Of a DNA stretch of 53,212 nucleotides, positions 8,540-15,591 are shown one piece after another. Every line of letters begins with the position of its first letter. Position 1 is the stretch's first letter. This DNA comes from Clostridia bacterium (GTDB lineage Bacteria; Bacillota; Clostridia; Oscillospirales; CAG-272), in NCBI GenBank assembly GCA_017612655.1, contig JAGAFM010000086.1, positions 1-53,212 of the forward strand, written 5' to 3'. A program made the translations under genes and the position numbers. The notes under the pieces are model-generated. The model was not told where the DNA came from and did no database searches. It was given only the letters and a program-made list of their open reading frames with translations.

Positions 8540-9613
8540 GTGGAAACAGCCAGTTTTGACGTCGCGGTCATCGGCAGCGGTCCGTCCGGCGCGACTTTTG
8601 TGAGAGAACTTGCACGCTCCGCTCCCTCACGGAAAATACTTTTGATCGGCCGCTTCTCAAAAGAAAAAATGTGCGGGGGCCTGCTGGCGCCGGATGCACA
8701 GAAGGCGCTCGCGCGTTTCAATCTGACTCTTCCGAAAAACGTACTGTCCGATCCGCAGATCTTTGCCGTCGAAACCGTGGACCTTTCCCTGAAAACCACC
8801 CGCCTGTATCAGCGTCATTATCTGAACATGAAACGAAAAGCGTTCGATGACTGGCTGGTTTCCATGATCCCGGAATCCGTCACTCTGATTGATGCGGACT
8901 GTACCGCGATTGTCCGGGAAGAAGGAGGGTTCCGCATCCAGACGAATGCAGGAACGTTTTTCTCCGCTTATCTGATCGGTGCAGACGGGGCAAATTCCAT
9001 CGTTCGCAGTACGTTTTTTCCGAAATTGTCAAAGCAGTACGTCTCGATTCAGCAGTGGTTTGATCCGATCGGGCGGTCTTTCCCCGCCTACGCCTGCATT
9101 TTCGATCCGTCTACCAGCGACAGCTGCTCCTGGATCATTCAGAAAGAAGATGGTCTCATATTCGGAGGCGCCTTTCCGAAAAGGGACTGCAGAAAACGGT
9201 ACGAAACGCAGAAACGGAATCTTGAGACGAAACTTCACTGTTCTCTGGGGACTCCCAGGCGAACCGAAGCCTGTCTGCTTTCCAGCCCGCGGAAACCGAC
9301 CGATTTCCGTCTTGCCAAAGGCTCCGTCTTCCTGATCGGAGAAGCGGCGGGACTGATCAGTTCCAGCTCTTTTGAAGGAATCAGCAGTGCCATGCTGAGC
9401 GGAAAGCATCTGGCTGACGCCTTTTCCTGTGGAAAGAATGACCGAATCATTCGGCGAAAATACCGTATTTCGGTAGCGCCTCTGATTCTTAAACTGTATT
9501 TAAAAATCGGAAAGCGGTTTGTTCTCTGCTCCCCTCTCCTGCGGAAACTGATTCTGCTGACCGGTTTGAAAAGCATCAGGCGTTACCCGGGTCCGGGCTC
9601 TTCCGGCATCTGA
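8540..9613 (+). CDS. FAD-dependent oxidoreductase, geranylgeranyl-reductase-like
   Basis: The start is the GTG at 8540 with AAGGAG upstream and the promoter correctly placed, giving 357 residues. The dinucleotide-binding motif VAVIGSGPSGATFVREL opens the protein. A CGGLLAPDAQ motif follows at about residue 47, typical of clostridial FAD proteins of the geranylgeranyl-reductase/lycopene-cyclase/halogenase superfamily. The second FAD motif is YLIGADGANSIVR, and the third is GSVFLIGEAAGLISSSSFEGI. The C-terminus is basic and hydrophobic and may touch the membrane. The natural substrate is unknown; polyprenyl or lipid reduction is a family-based guess. The gene stands alone between two promoters. 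Confidence 0.8.
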   Translation: METASFDVAVIGSGPSGATFVRELARSAPSRKILLIGRFSKEKMCGGLLAPDAQKALARFNLTLPKNVLSDPQIFAVETVDLSLKTTRLYQRHYLNMKRKAFDDWLVSMIPESVTLIDADCTAIVREEGGFRIQTNAGTFFSAYLIGADGANSIVRSTFFPKLSKQYVSIQQWFDPIGRSFPAYACIFDPSTSDSCSWIIQKEDGLIFGGAFPKRDCRKRYETQKRNLETKLHCSLGTPRRTEACLLSSPRKPTDFRLAKGSVFLIGEAAGLISSSSFEGISSAMLSGKHLADAFSCGKNDRIIRRKYRISVAPLILKLYLKIGKRFVLCSPLLRKLILLTGLKSIRRYPGPGSSGI

Positions 9614-9976
9614 ACGTTTCCGGAACGTTCTCCCTTCTCCGCCTCCACAGCCCTTTTTATCACTTTTGCGAGAAAAGAATCCGCTTTCTGCCGTTAGATT
9701 TGTCACGAAAAAAAAAGAAAAGCTCTTGATTCTCCCTTCCTTCTCTGATATAATATCCGTAGGTGTAGTGTTTGATTTGGCCGGCTTCTTTTCATTCCCT
9801 GCAGATCCGTCCTTTTCCCGTCCTGTTGATGTACCCGGGGCGGACAGCAAAAAACAATGCACCGCAGTTCGAGAACCTCCCTGGTACGCTCTCTCGGTTT
9901 TCGTCTGCACATCCCTTGAGCAGAGCGTAACTATCTTGAAAGGACAGGATATAGCCCGACTATATCAGGAAGAACC
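9612..9976 (+). other. Intergenic region: weak terminator and HPr leader
   Basis: This gap of about 360 bases has no gene. A perfect 7-base inverted repeat (9612-9618 with 9624-9630) overlaps the stop codon of the FAD gene and is followed by a pyrimidine-rich run, so it may be a weak terminator. The HPr promoter is at 9726-9754. The remaining 215 bases are an untranslated leader with no riboswitch class that I recognise. Confidence 0.5.
9726..9754 (+). promoter_or_regulatory. SigA promoter of the HPr gene
   Basis: TTGATT (9726-9731), a 17-base spacer and TATAAT (9749-9754). The distance to the HPr start is about 220 bases, an unusually long leader for so small a gene. Confidence 0.75.
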
Positions 9977-10240
9977 ATGATTTCACGCGACATCACCATT
10001 CAGAACAGTGTGGGTTTGCATGCACGTCCTGCCACGTTCTTCATTCAGAAGGCAAACTCTTACAGAAGCACCATTTGGGTGGAACTGGAAGACAGGCGTG
10101 TGAATGCGAAATCCCTGCTCGGTGTTCTTTCGTTGGGCATCACATCCGGAACAACGATAACGCTGATCGCAGACGGAGTCGATGAAGTAGAAGCATTGAA
10201 CGGAATTGAGGAACTTGTTACAAGCGGTTTTTCTGACTGA
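9977..10240 (+). CDS. HPr-family phosphocarrier protein
   Basis: The 87-residue protein is HPr-like. The active-site histidine lies in GLHARPATFF (His15 position), which accepts phosphate from enzyme I. The regulatory serine lies in NAKSLLGVLSLGI (Ser46 position), the target of HPr kinase in Firmicutes. Having both argues for a genuine HPr rather than the His-less Crh. No enzyme I, HPr kinase or PTS permease is in the window, so its partners cannot be placed. A short AGGAAG site lies just upstream. It has its own promoter and a terminator behind it. Confidence 0.9.
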   Translation: MISRDITIQNSVGLHARPATFFIQKANSYRSTIWVELEDRRVNAKSLLGVLSLGITSGTTITLIADGVDEVEALNGIEELVTSGFSD

Positions 10241-10293
10241 TCGCCGCTTCGCAAACGAACCATTTCGTTTGACGGTAAAGATGATAGAAGCGA

Positions 10294-10339
10294 GCCTTTG
10301 CAAAACAGGAATTCCGTTTTGAAGGCCCGTTTTTGTTTT
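10294..10339 (+). terminator. Intrinsic terminator after the HPr gene
   Basis: The arms GCCTTTGCAAAACAGG and CCGTTTTGAAGGC (10294-10326) form a hairpin, followed by GTTTTTGTTTT (10329-10339). It ends only 4 bases before the uvrC start codon, so some read-through or attenuation into uvrC is possible. Confidence 0.75.
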
Positions 10340-10343
10340 AGAA

Positions 10344-12221
10344 ATGGAAAATGTAAATTCTGACTCTGTCAGGCACCGCGAGGAGCTCCTGTCCAAACTA
10401 CGGGAGAAGGCAAATCTACTTCCTCCGACACCGGGGGTCTATCTGATGCAGAACAGCCGGGGCGTCATCATTTACGTCGGAAAATCAAAGGTTCTGAAGC
10501 ATCGGGTGTCCCAGTATTTTCAGTCTCATTCGGAGCTTTCTCCGAAAACGGCGAAGATGGTTTCCAGCGTGTCGGATTTTTCTTATATTCTCTGCGACTC
10601 GGAGATGGAAGCCCTTACACTGGAAAACAGTCTCATCAAGCTTCATTCCCCGAAGTACAACATTCGTCTGAAGGATGACAAAAACTATCCGTACATCCGC
10701 GTTTCCGTCAATGATCCCTACCCTACTGTTACGATGGTTCGCAAACGCGCGGGAGACGGAGCAAAGTACTTCGGTCCGTACTCTTCCGGTCAGGCGGTGA
10801 GCCGCATTCTGGCAACCATCCGGAAGACTTTCTCCCTTCCCTCCTGCAGCCGTCAGTTCCCGAGAGATATCGGGAAAGGACGCCCCTGCGTCTACGCGCA
10901 ACTCGGTCAGTGCTGCGCGCCCTGTTCCGGTCAGATTTCCAGTGAGGAATACCGGGAGCGGTTTCGGGACATCTGCGCAATGCTGAGGGGGGACTACATA
11001 GAGGCCGAGGAAGAACTGACCCGGAAAATGCAGGAAGCCTCGGATTCCCTTTCCTTTGAAGCAGCGGCCGTGTACCGCGATCGGATCCAGAGCCTCTCAT
11101 TTCTGCGGCAAAAGCAGAAAGTGGTTGCGGATCCGGATACGGACCAGGATATTATCGGCATCTATCGAAGCGAAATGTGCACGGTCCTTTCCGTGCTTTA
11201 TGTCCGTTCCGGTGCGCTGATCGATTCCGAGAATCTCGAATTCGGCGCCGATCAGATTGCGGAAGACGAAGACCTGACCTCGTTTTTGTCCGCCTTTTAC
11301 GGAAAACGCGAGTCCGTTCCGCGTGAGATTCTGATCGGGTTTCCTTTTCGGGTGGAAGAGAGCGTCTCCCTTTCCGCCTTCCTCTCCTCTCTGTCAAACA
11401 GAAAAACAATCGTCCGTGTTCCTCAGCGCGGCGATTCCAGGAAGCTCTGCGAAATGGCAAACGAAAATGCCGCGCAGCACGGGAGACAGCTGCAGCAGAC
11501 GGCGGAAAAAAATCTGGGAACCGCCGTCACTCTTGCGGAGCTTCTTGCACTGGACAGCGTTCCCGAGCGGATCGAAGCGTACGATATTTCAAATCTCGGT
11601 TCCGAACACATCACGGCGGGGATGATCGTCTGGGATTCCGGAAGATTCTGCAAAAAGGACTACCGTCTCTTCTCGATTCGCGGCGCCGGGGATTCACCCG
11701 ACGACTACGGATCCATGCGCGAGGCCCTTCGCCGCAGACTTGAGCGTCTGATGGCAAATGAGCCGGGCTTTGAACAGCCGCCGGATCTGATCCTGCTGGA
11801 CGGCGGAAAGGCGCATGTTCACGCGGCGGAAGCCGTGATGGAGGAGTTGGGGCTCTCTCTCCCCGTTTTCGGAATGGTGAAAGACGCATACCACAAAACG
11901 CGTGCGCTGACCGACTCGGACCGGGAAATCAGCATAGCCTCTCAGCAGTCCGTTTACAACTTTATTTTCAGGATTCAGGAGGAGGTCCACCGGTTCACTC
12001 TTTCGCGCATGATGAATGCGAAGCGGAAAACCGTCCGCACATCCTCGCTGGAGAAAATCAAGGGAATCGGTCCCGCAAAGGCGCGTCTCCTGCTGGAAAC
12101 GTTCGGCTCCATGGATTCCCTTGCGGGCGCATCGGAAGAGCAGCTTCTTTCCGTCAAGGGAATTCAAAAGGAACTCGCACAGGCAATTATGGATTACTTC
12201 AAGGAGAAATCAACCAGATGA
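10344..12221 (+). CDS. uvrC: Excinuclease ABC subunit C
   Basis: UvrC makes both incisions in nucleotide excision repair. The 625-residue product has the GIY-YIG domain (LPPTPGVYLMQNSRG, then IIYVGKSKVLKHRV), a UVR helical hairpin (residues about 210-245) that binds UvrB, the RNase-H-like nuclease core, and a C-terminal double helix-hairpin-helix (IKGIGPAKARLLLETFG, LLSVKGIQKELAQAI). No clear ribosome binding site precedes the ATG at 10344, because the HPr terminator lies there. No better in-frame start is seen before the conserved LPPTPGVY. The stop overlaps rsmD by 4 bases. Confidence 0.95.
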   Translation: MENVNSDSVRHREELLSKLREKANLLPPTPGVYLMQNSRGVIIYVGKSKVLKHRVSQYFQSHSELSPKTAKMVSSVSDFSYILCDSEMEALTLENSLIKLHSPKYNIRLKDDKNYPYIRVSVNDPYPTVTMVRKRAGDGAKYFGPYSSGQAVSRILATIRKTFSLPSCSRQFPRDIGKGRPCVYAQLGQCCAPCSGQISSEEYRERFRDICAMLRGDYIEAEEELTRKMQEASDSLSFEAAAVYRDRIQSLSFLRQKQKVVADPDTDQDIIGIYRSEMCTVLSVLYVRSGALIDSENLEFGADQIAEDEDLTSFLSAFYGKRESVPREILIGFPFRVEESVSLSAFLSSLSNRKTIVRVPQRGDSRKLCEMANENAAQHGRQLQQTAEKNLGTAVTLAELLALDSVPERIEAYDISNLGSEHITAGMIVWDSGRFCKKDYRLFSIRGAGDSPDDYGSMREALRRRLERLMANEPGFEQPPDLILLDGGKAHVHAAEAVMEELGLSLPVFGMVKDAYHKTRALTDSDREISIASQQSVYNFIFRIQEEVHRFTLSRMMNAKRKTVRTSSLEKIKGIGPAKARLLLETFGSMDSLAGASEEQLLSVKGIQKELAQAIMDYFKEKSTR

Positions 12222-12799
12222 GAATCATAACCGGGAAGGCACGCGGCACGAAACTCCTTTCTCCGGAAGGGGACTCCACAAGACCGACTCCGGAGAGGGT
12301 CAAAGAAGCGATCTTCAGTTCGATTCAATTTCAGCTGGAGGGGACCCGTTTTCTCGATCTGTTTGCCGGTTCCGGACAAATGGGACTGGAAGCCGTCAGC
12401 CGCGGCGCTTCTCTGGCTGTGCTCGTTGACTCTTCCGCGGAAGCGGTAAGCCTGATCAAGGAAAACGCGAAAAAGACCCGTCTCTTCGAATTCTGCCGTA
12501 TCGTCCATTACCAGTATCCGGACTATCTTCGCGGATTCCGCCGCTCCGGTGAATCCGCTTTTGACTACATCTATCTGGATCCGCCGTTCCGTTCGAATCT
12601 GTATGCGGATGTCCTGGAAAGGATCTCGGAATCCGGAGCCGCCGATCCCCATACTCTCGTCATCGTGGAGAGCGAAGCGTCCGATTTGTCTGAACTCGTT
12701 CCGCAGGACTCTCTGAAGCGATATGGAATCGTTAAGACATCCAAATACGGCAGAATCAGCATTACCTGGCTGATGTTGAGAAAGGAGGAAGTCCTGTGA
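12218..12799 (+). CDS. rsmD: 16S rRNA (guanine-N2)-methyltransferase RsmD
   Basis: RsmD methylates G966 of 16S rRNA. The 193-residue product begins MRIITGKARGTKL and has the typical STRPTPERVKEAIFS motif. The SAM-binding loop is FLDLFAGSGQMGLEAVSRGA and the catalytic motif is YIYLDPPF. The ATG overlaps the uvrC stop (ATGA), and the end overlaps the coaD start. RsmD-coaD adjacency is common in Firmicutes and supports the call. Confidence 0.94.
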   Translation: MRIITGKARGTKLLSPEGDSTRPTPERVKEAIFSSIQFQLEGTRFLDLFAGSGQMGLEAVSRGASLAVLVDSSAEAVSLIKENAKKTRLFEFCRIVHYQYPDYLRGFRRSGESAFDYIYLDPPFRSNLYADVLERISESGAADPHTLVIVESEASDLSELVPQDSLKRYGIVKTSKYGRISITWLMLRKEEVL

Positions 12800-13284
12800 C
12801 GGACTCATACCGTCCCTGCGTCATTCCCGGCAGTTTTGACCCGGTCACAACGGGCCATCTTGACCTGATCCGCCGCTGCACGGTTCTGTTTCCGGCAGTC
12901 TATGTCACCGTTTTTCGCAATTCCGCCAAAGACGGCTTGTTTTCCTACGAGGACCGGCTCGCCATGCTGAAACTCGCCACTTCCGATCTCCCCTCGGTCA
13001 AATGCTCCTTTGAAGACGGCCTTCTGGCCGAGTTTGCCGGGAAACTGGGCGCCGTAATTGTGAAAGGTATCCGTTCCGCCGCTGACGCAGAGATGGAAAC
13101 CTATCTTTCCCTGACGACGCGCGCGATTTCCCCGGAAACGGAAACGCTGTTCCTTCCTGCCCGGCAGGAATATCTTCACCTCAGTTCCTCCTACGTAAGA
13201 GAATTGATTCGTTATGGAGGTTCCCTCCGCGGAGCGGTCCCTCCTGAAGTTGAAACCTTTATCAAAACAAGAAAAGAGGGATGA
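12796..13284 (+). CDS. coaD: Phosphopantetheine adenylyltransferase
   Basis: CoaD joins 4'-phosphopantetheine and ATP to give dephospho-CoA, the penultimate step of coenzyme A synthesis. The 162-residue product has the nucleotidyltransferase motif IPGSFDPVTTGHLDLI and the conserved VKGIRSAADAEME. The ISSSxVREL equivalent appears as LSSSYVRELIRYGG. The start is a GTG inside the rsmD stop (GTGA) with a strong AAAGGAGG just upstream. Length is normal. Confidence 0.95.
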   Translation: MTDSYRPCVIPGSFDPVTTGHLDLIRRCTVLFPAVYVTVFRNSAKDGLFSYEDRLAMLKLATSDLPSVKCSFEDGLLAEFAGKLGAVIVKGIRSAADAEMETYLSLTTRAISPETETLFLPARQEYLHLSSSYVRELIRYGGSLRGAVPPEVETFIKTRKEG

Positions 13285-13288
13285 CTCA

Positions 13289-13885
13289 ATGCCGCAGCTG
13301 ATGATGTTATGGAAAAACGAAGAACCGACGGTTCCGTCCAAACTCGCACCGGGTTGCAGGGTGATCGACGCCACCTGCCCGGACTACACACCCGAACAGT
13401 ATGCAGATGCCTGGAATGAGATCTGCACAGAACTGAACGGGGTTCCCTGGACCAGAGAGCATTTCTTCGAAAGGCACTGGAACGCCCCGGAAATTCCGCG
13501 TGACGGGATCTTCTTTGCGGTCACCCCGGAGGGGAGGCTGTTTTCCACGGCAACCGTTCAGCAGTACCCGGATCACGCAAATCTTCACATGGTCGGAACT
13601 TCTATGGACTGCAAGGGAATGGGCGGCGGAAGAGCGGTATGCCTTGCCTGCGTCCGGTATTTTCAGTCGCACGGCATCACCCGTGCCGAACTGCTGACGG
13701 ACGATTTCAGAATTCCGGCCATCAAGATTTACCTTGGCCTCGGATTTCGTCCCTATCTGTACGAACCCCACGCGGAAGAGATGAAGGCACGCTGGGAGGC
13801 TTTGGCTGACGTTCTCGGAATTCCGGAGCTCCCTGCCTACGATGATAATTCCTGCGAAGTCCTTCTGCACGCCAAAGCGGTCTGA
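13289..13885 (+). CDS. GNAT-family N-acetyltransferase
   Basis: The start is the ATG at 13289, 4 bases behind the coaD stop, with GAGGG upstream, giving 198 residues. The acetyl-CoA-binding motif A appears as MVGTSMDCKGMGGGRAVCLACVR, and the C-terminal GNAT signature AIKIYLGLGFRPYL follows. The acetyl acceptor cannot be told from the sequence. The early segment (ATCPDYTPEQYADAWNEI) is like other single-domain clostridial GNAT proteins. It probably shares the uvrC-rsmD-coaD transcript. Confidence 0.8.
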   Translation: MPQLMMLWKNEEPTVPSKLAPGCRVIDATCPDYTPEQYADAWNEICTELNGVPWTREHFFERHWNAPEIPRDGIFFAVTPEGRLFSTATVQQYPDHANLHMVGTSMDCKGMGGGRAVCLACVRYFQSHGITRAELLTDDFRIPAIKIYLGLGFRPYLYEPHAEEMKARWEALADVLGIPELPAYDDNSCEVLLHAKAV

Positions 13886-13945
13886 TCCCCGGCTTTTTAC
13901 CATCAGGCATTCCCGGAGCGAATTATTAGAAGATTGGAGTCGGCC

Positions 13946-15421
13946 ATGGTTAACGAAAACGTTTCTGAGAAGTTTCTCAAGGAAGGTCTCACCTTCGATG
14001 ACGTCCTTCTGATCCCCGGCAAGTCCGAGATTGTTCCGAGTCAGGTCAATCTAACAACACGCCTGACCAATCAGATCTCCCTGAACATCCCGATGATGAC
14101 TGCTGCCATGGACACCGTAACCGAATCCGCCATGGCAATCGCCATCGCCCGGGAAGGCGGGATCGGAATCATTCATAAAAACATGTCGATCTCCGAGCAG
14201 TGCGGCGAGGTCGTGCGCGTCAAGAGAAGTGAGAACGGCGTCATTACGGATCCGTTCTTCCTTTCCCCGGACAACACCGTGGCAGAGGCGGACGAGCTGA
14301 TGGCCCGCTACCGCATTTCCGGCGTTCCGATTTGCGTGGAAGGGAAAAAGCTCGTCGGAATCATCACCAACCGTGATATGAGGTTTTTAACGGACTACAG
14401 CATTCCTATCCGTGAAGTAATGACCCACGAGAATCTGGTTACCGCACCGGTCGGAACCGATCTCGACACCGCGAAATCCATTCTCGCAAGGCATCGGATC
14501 GAGAAGCTCCCGCTGGTGGATGCGGAGGGAATTCTCCGCGGCCTGATTACGATTAAAGATATTCAGAAGGCTACAAAATATCCGAATTCCGCGAAGGATT
14601 CCAGAGGGCGCCTCCTGGTTGGGGCCGCAATCGGCGTGACAAAGGACGTTCTGGAACGCGCCGGCGCTCTGATTGAATCCGATGTAGACGTCCTGGTTCT
14701 CGATTCCGCACACGGCCATTCGAAAAACATTATCGACTGCACGAAAAAGATCAAAAATGCTTATCCGGATTGTCAGCTGATTGCCGGGAACATCGCTACC
14801 GCGGAAGCGGCAGAGGACCTGATCGCTGCGGGAGCGGATGCGCTCAAAGTGGGAATCGGCCCCGGTTCCATCTGCACAACCCGAATCGTCGCGGGGATCG
14901 GTGTTCCCCAGATTACCGCTGTCTATGACGTAGCGCGGGTCGCGCAAAAACATCAGATTCCCGTGATTTCCGACGGAGGCATCAAGTATTCGGGCGACAT
15001 GGTAAAAGCTCTGGCAGCGGGTGCCGACGTGGTTATGATGGGCTCGCTCTTTGCCGGATGCGAAGAAGCTCCCGGAGAGGTTGAGATCTACCAGGGTAGG
15101 TCGTTCAAGGTTTATCGCGGAATGGGATCCCTTGCAGCCATGGAAAAGGGCTCGAAAGACCGCTATTTCCAGGACGGAAACCGGAAGCTCGTTCCGGAAG
15201 GCGTCGAAGGACGTGTTCCGTTCAAGGGTCCCCTTTCGGACACGATCTTTCAGATGATCGGCGGGATCCGGTCCGGAATGGGCTACTGCGGGTGCGGGAC
15301 AATCGAAGATCTCCAGAAACGTTCTCAGTTTATCCGGATCACCGGCGCGGGTCTGAGAGAATCCCATCCTCACGACATCAGCATCACGAAAGAGGCTCCG
15401 AACTATTCCGTTTCCATCTAA
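13946..15421 (+). CDS. guaB: IMP dehydrogenase
   Basis: GuaB oxidises IMP to XMP with NAD+, the committed step to guanine nucleotides. I used the ATG at 13946 with GGAGT 7 bases upstream, rather than the TTG at 13934; this gives 491 residues. The TIM barrel starts with LTFDDVLLIPG. Two CBS domains occupy about residues 95-205. The catalytic cysteine loop is GIGPGSICTTRIV, and the flap and monovalent-cation regions are present. It is followed by two hairpins, so it ends its transcript. Confidence 0.97.
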   Translation: MVNENVSEKFLKEGLTFDDVLLIPGKSEIVPSQVNLTTRLTNQISLNIPMMTAAMDTVTESAMAIAIAREGGIGIIHKNMSISEQCGEVVRVKRSENGVITDPFFLSPDNTVAEADELMARYRISGVPICVEGKKLVGIITNRDMRFLTDYSIPIREVMTHENLVTAPVGTDLDTAKSILARHRIEKLPLVDAEGILRGLITIKDIQKATKYPNSAKDSRGRLLVGAAIGVTKDVLERAGALIESDVDVLVLDSAHGHSKNIIDCTKKIKNAYPDCQLIAGNIATAEAAEDLIAAGADALKVGIGPGSICTTRIVAGIGVPQITAVYDVARVAQKHQIPVISDGGIKYSGDMVKALAAGADVVMMGSLFAGCEEAPGEVEIYQGRSFKVYRGMGSLAAMEKGSKDRYFQDGNRKLVPEGVEGRVPFKGPLSDTIFQMIGGIRSGMGYCGCGTIEDLQKRSQFIRITGAGLRESHPHDISITKEAPNYSVSI

Positions 15422-15487
15422 AGACAACCGGTAACATCGCATCCTCTCATCAACGGCTCGCTTTCGATGCGGATCCGAAGAAAAAAC

Positions 15488-15512
15488 GCGGAACCGCTTC
15501 GTTCCGCTTTTT
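15488..15512 (+). terminator. Intrinsic terminator of guaB
   Basis: GCGGAAC (15488-15494) and GTTCCGC (15501-15507) form a perfect 7-bp stem with a 6-base loop, followed by TTTTT. Confidence 0.85.
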
Positions 15513-15522
15513 GCAAAATGCC

Positions 15523-15561
15523 GCAGGGCTCTCCTGAAATCAGGGAGCCCTGCTTGTTTTT
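15523..15561 (+). terminator. Second hairpin between guaB and the ABC transporter gene
   Basis: GCAGGGCTCTCCTG and CAGGGAGCCCTGC (15523-15553) pair with one bulge and an AAAT loop, followed by TTGTTTTTG on the plus strand. It may back up the guaB terminator and also block the convergent transcript from 15592. Confidence 0.75.
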
Positions 15562-15591
15562 GTTCGGATTTGGCCTTTTCTCCCGGAGATC

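Noticed and set aside
14387..15442. 351-codon minus-strand open frame
   Set aside because: It is antisense to guaB, which is unmistakable.
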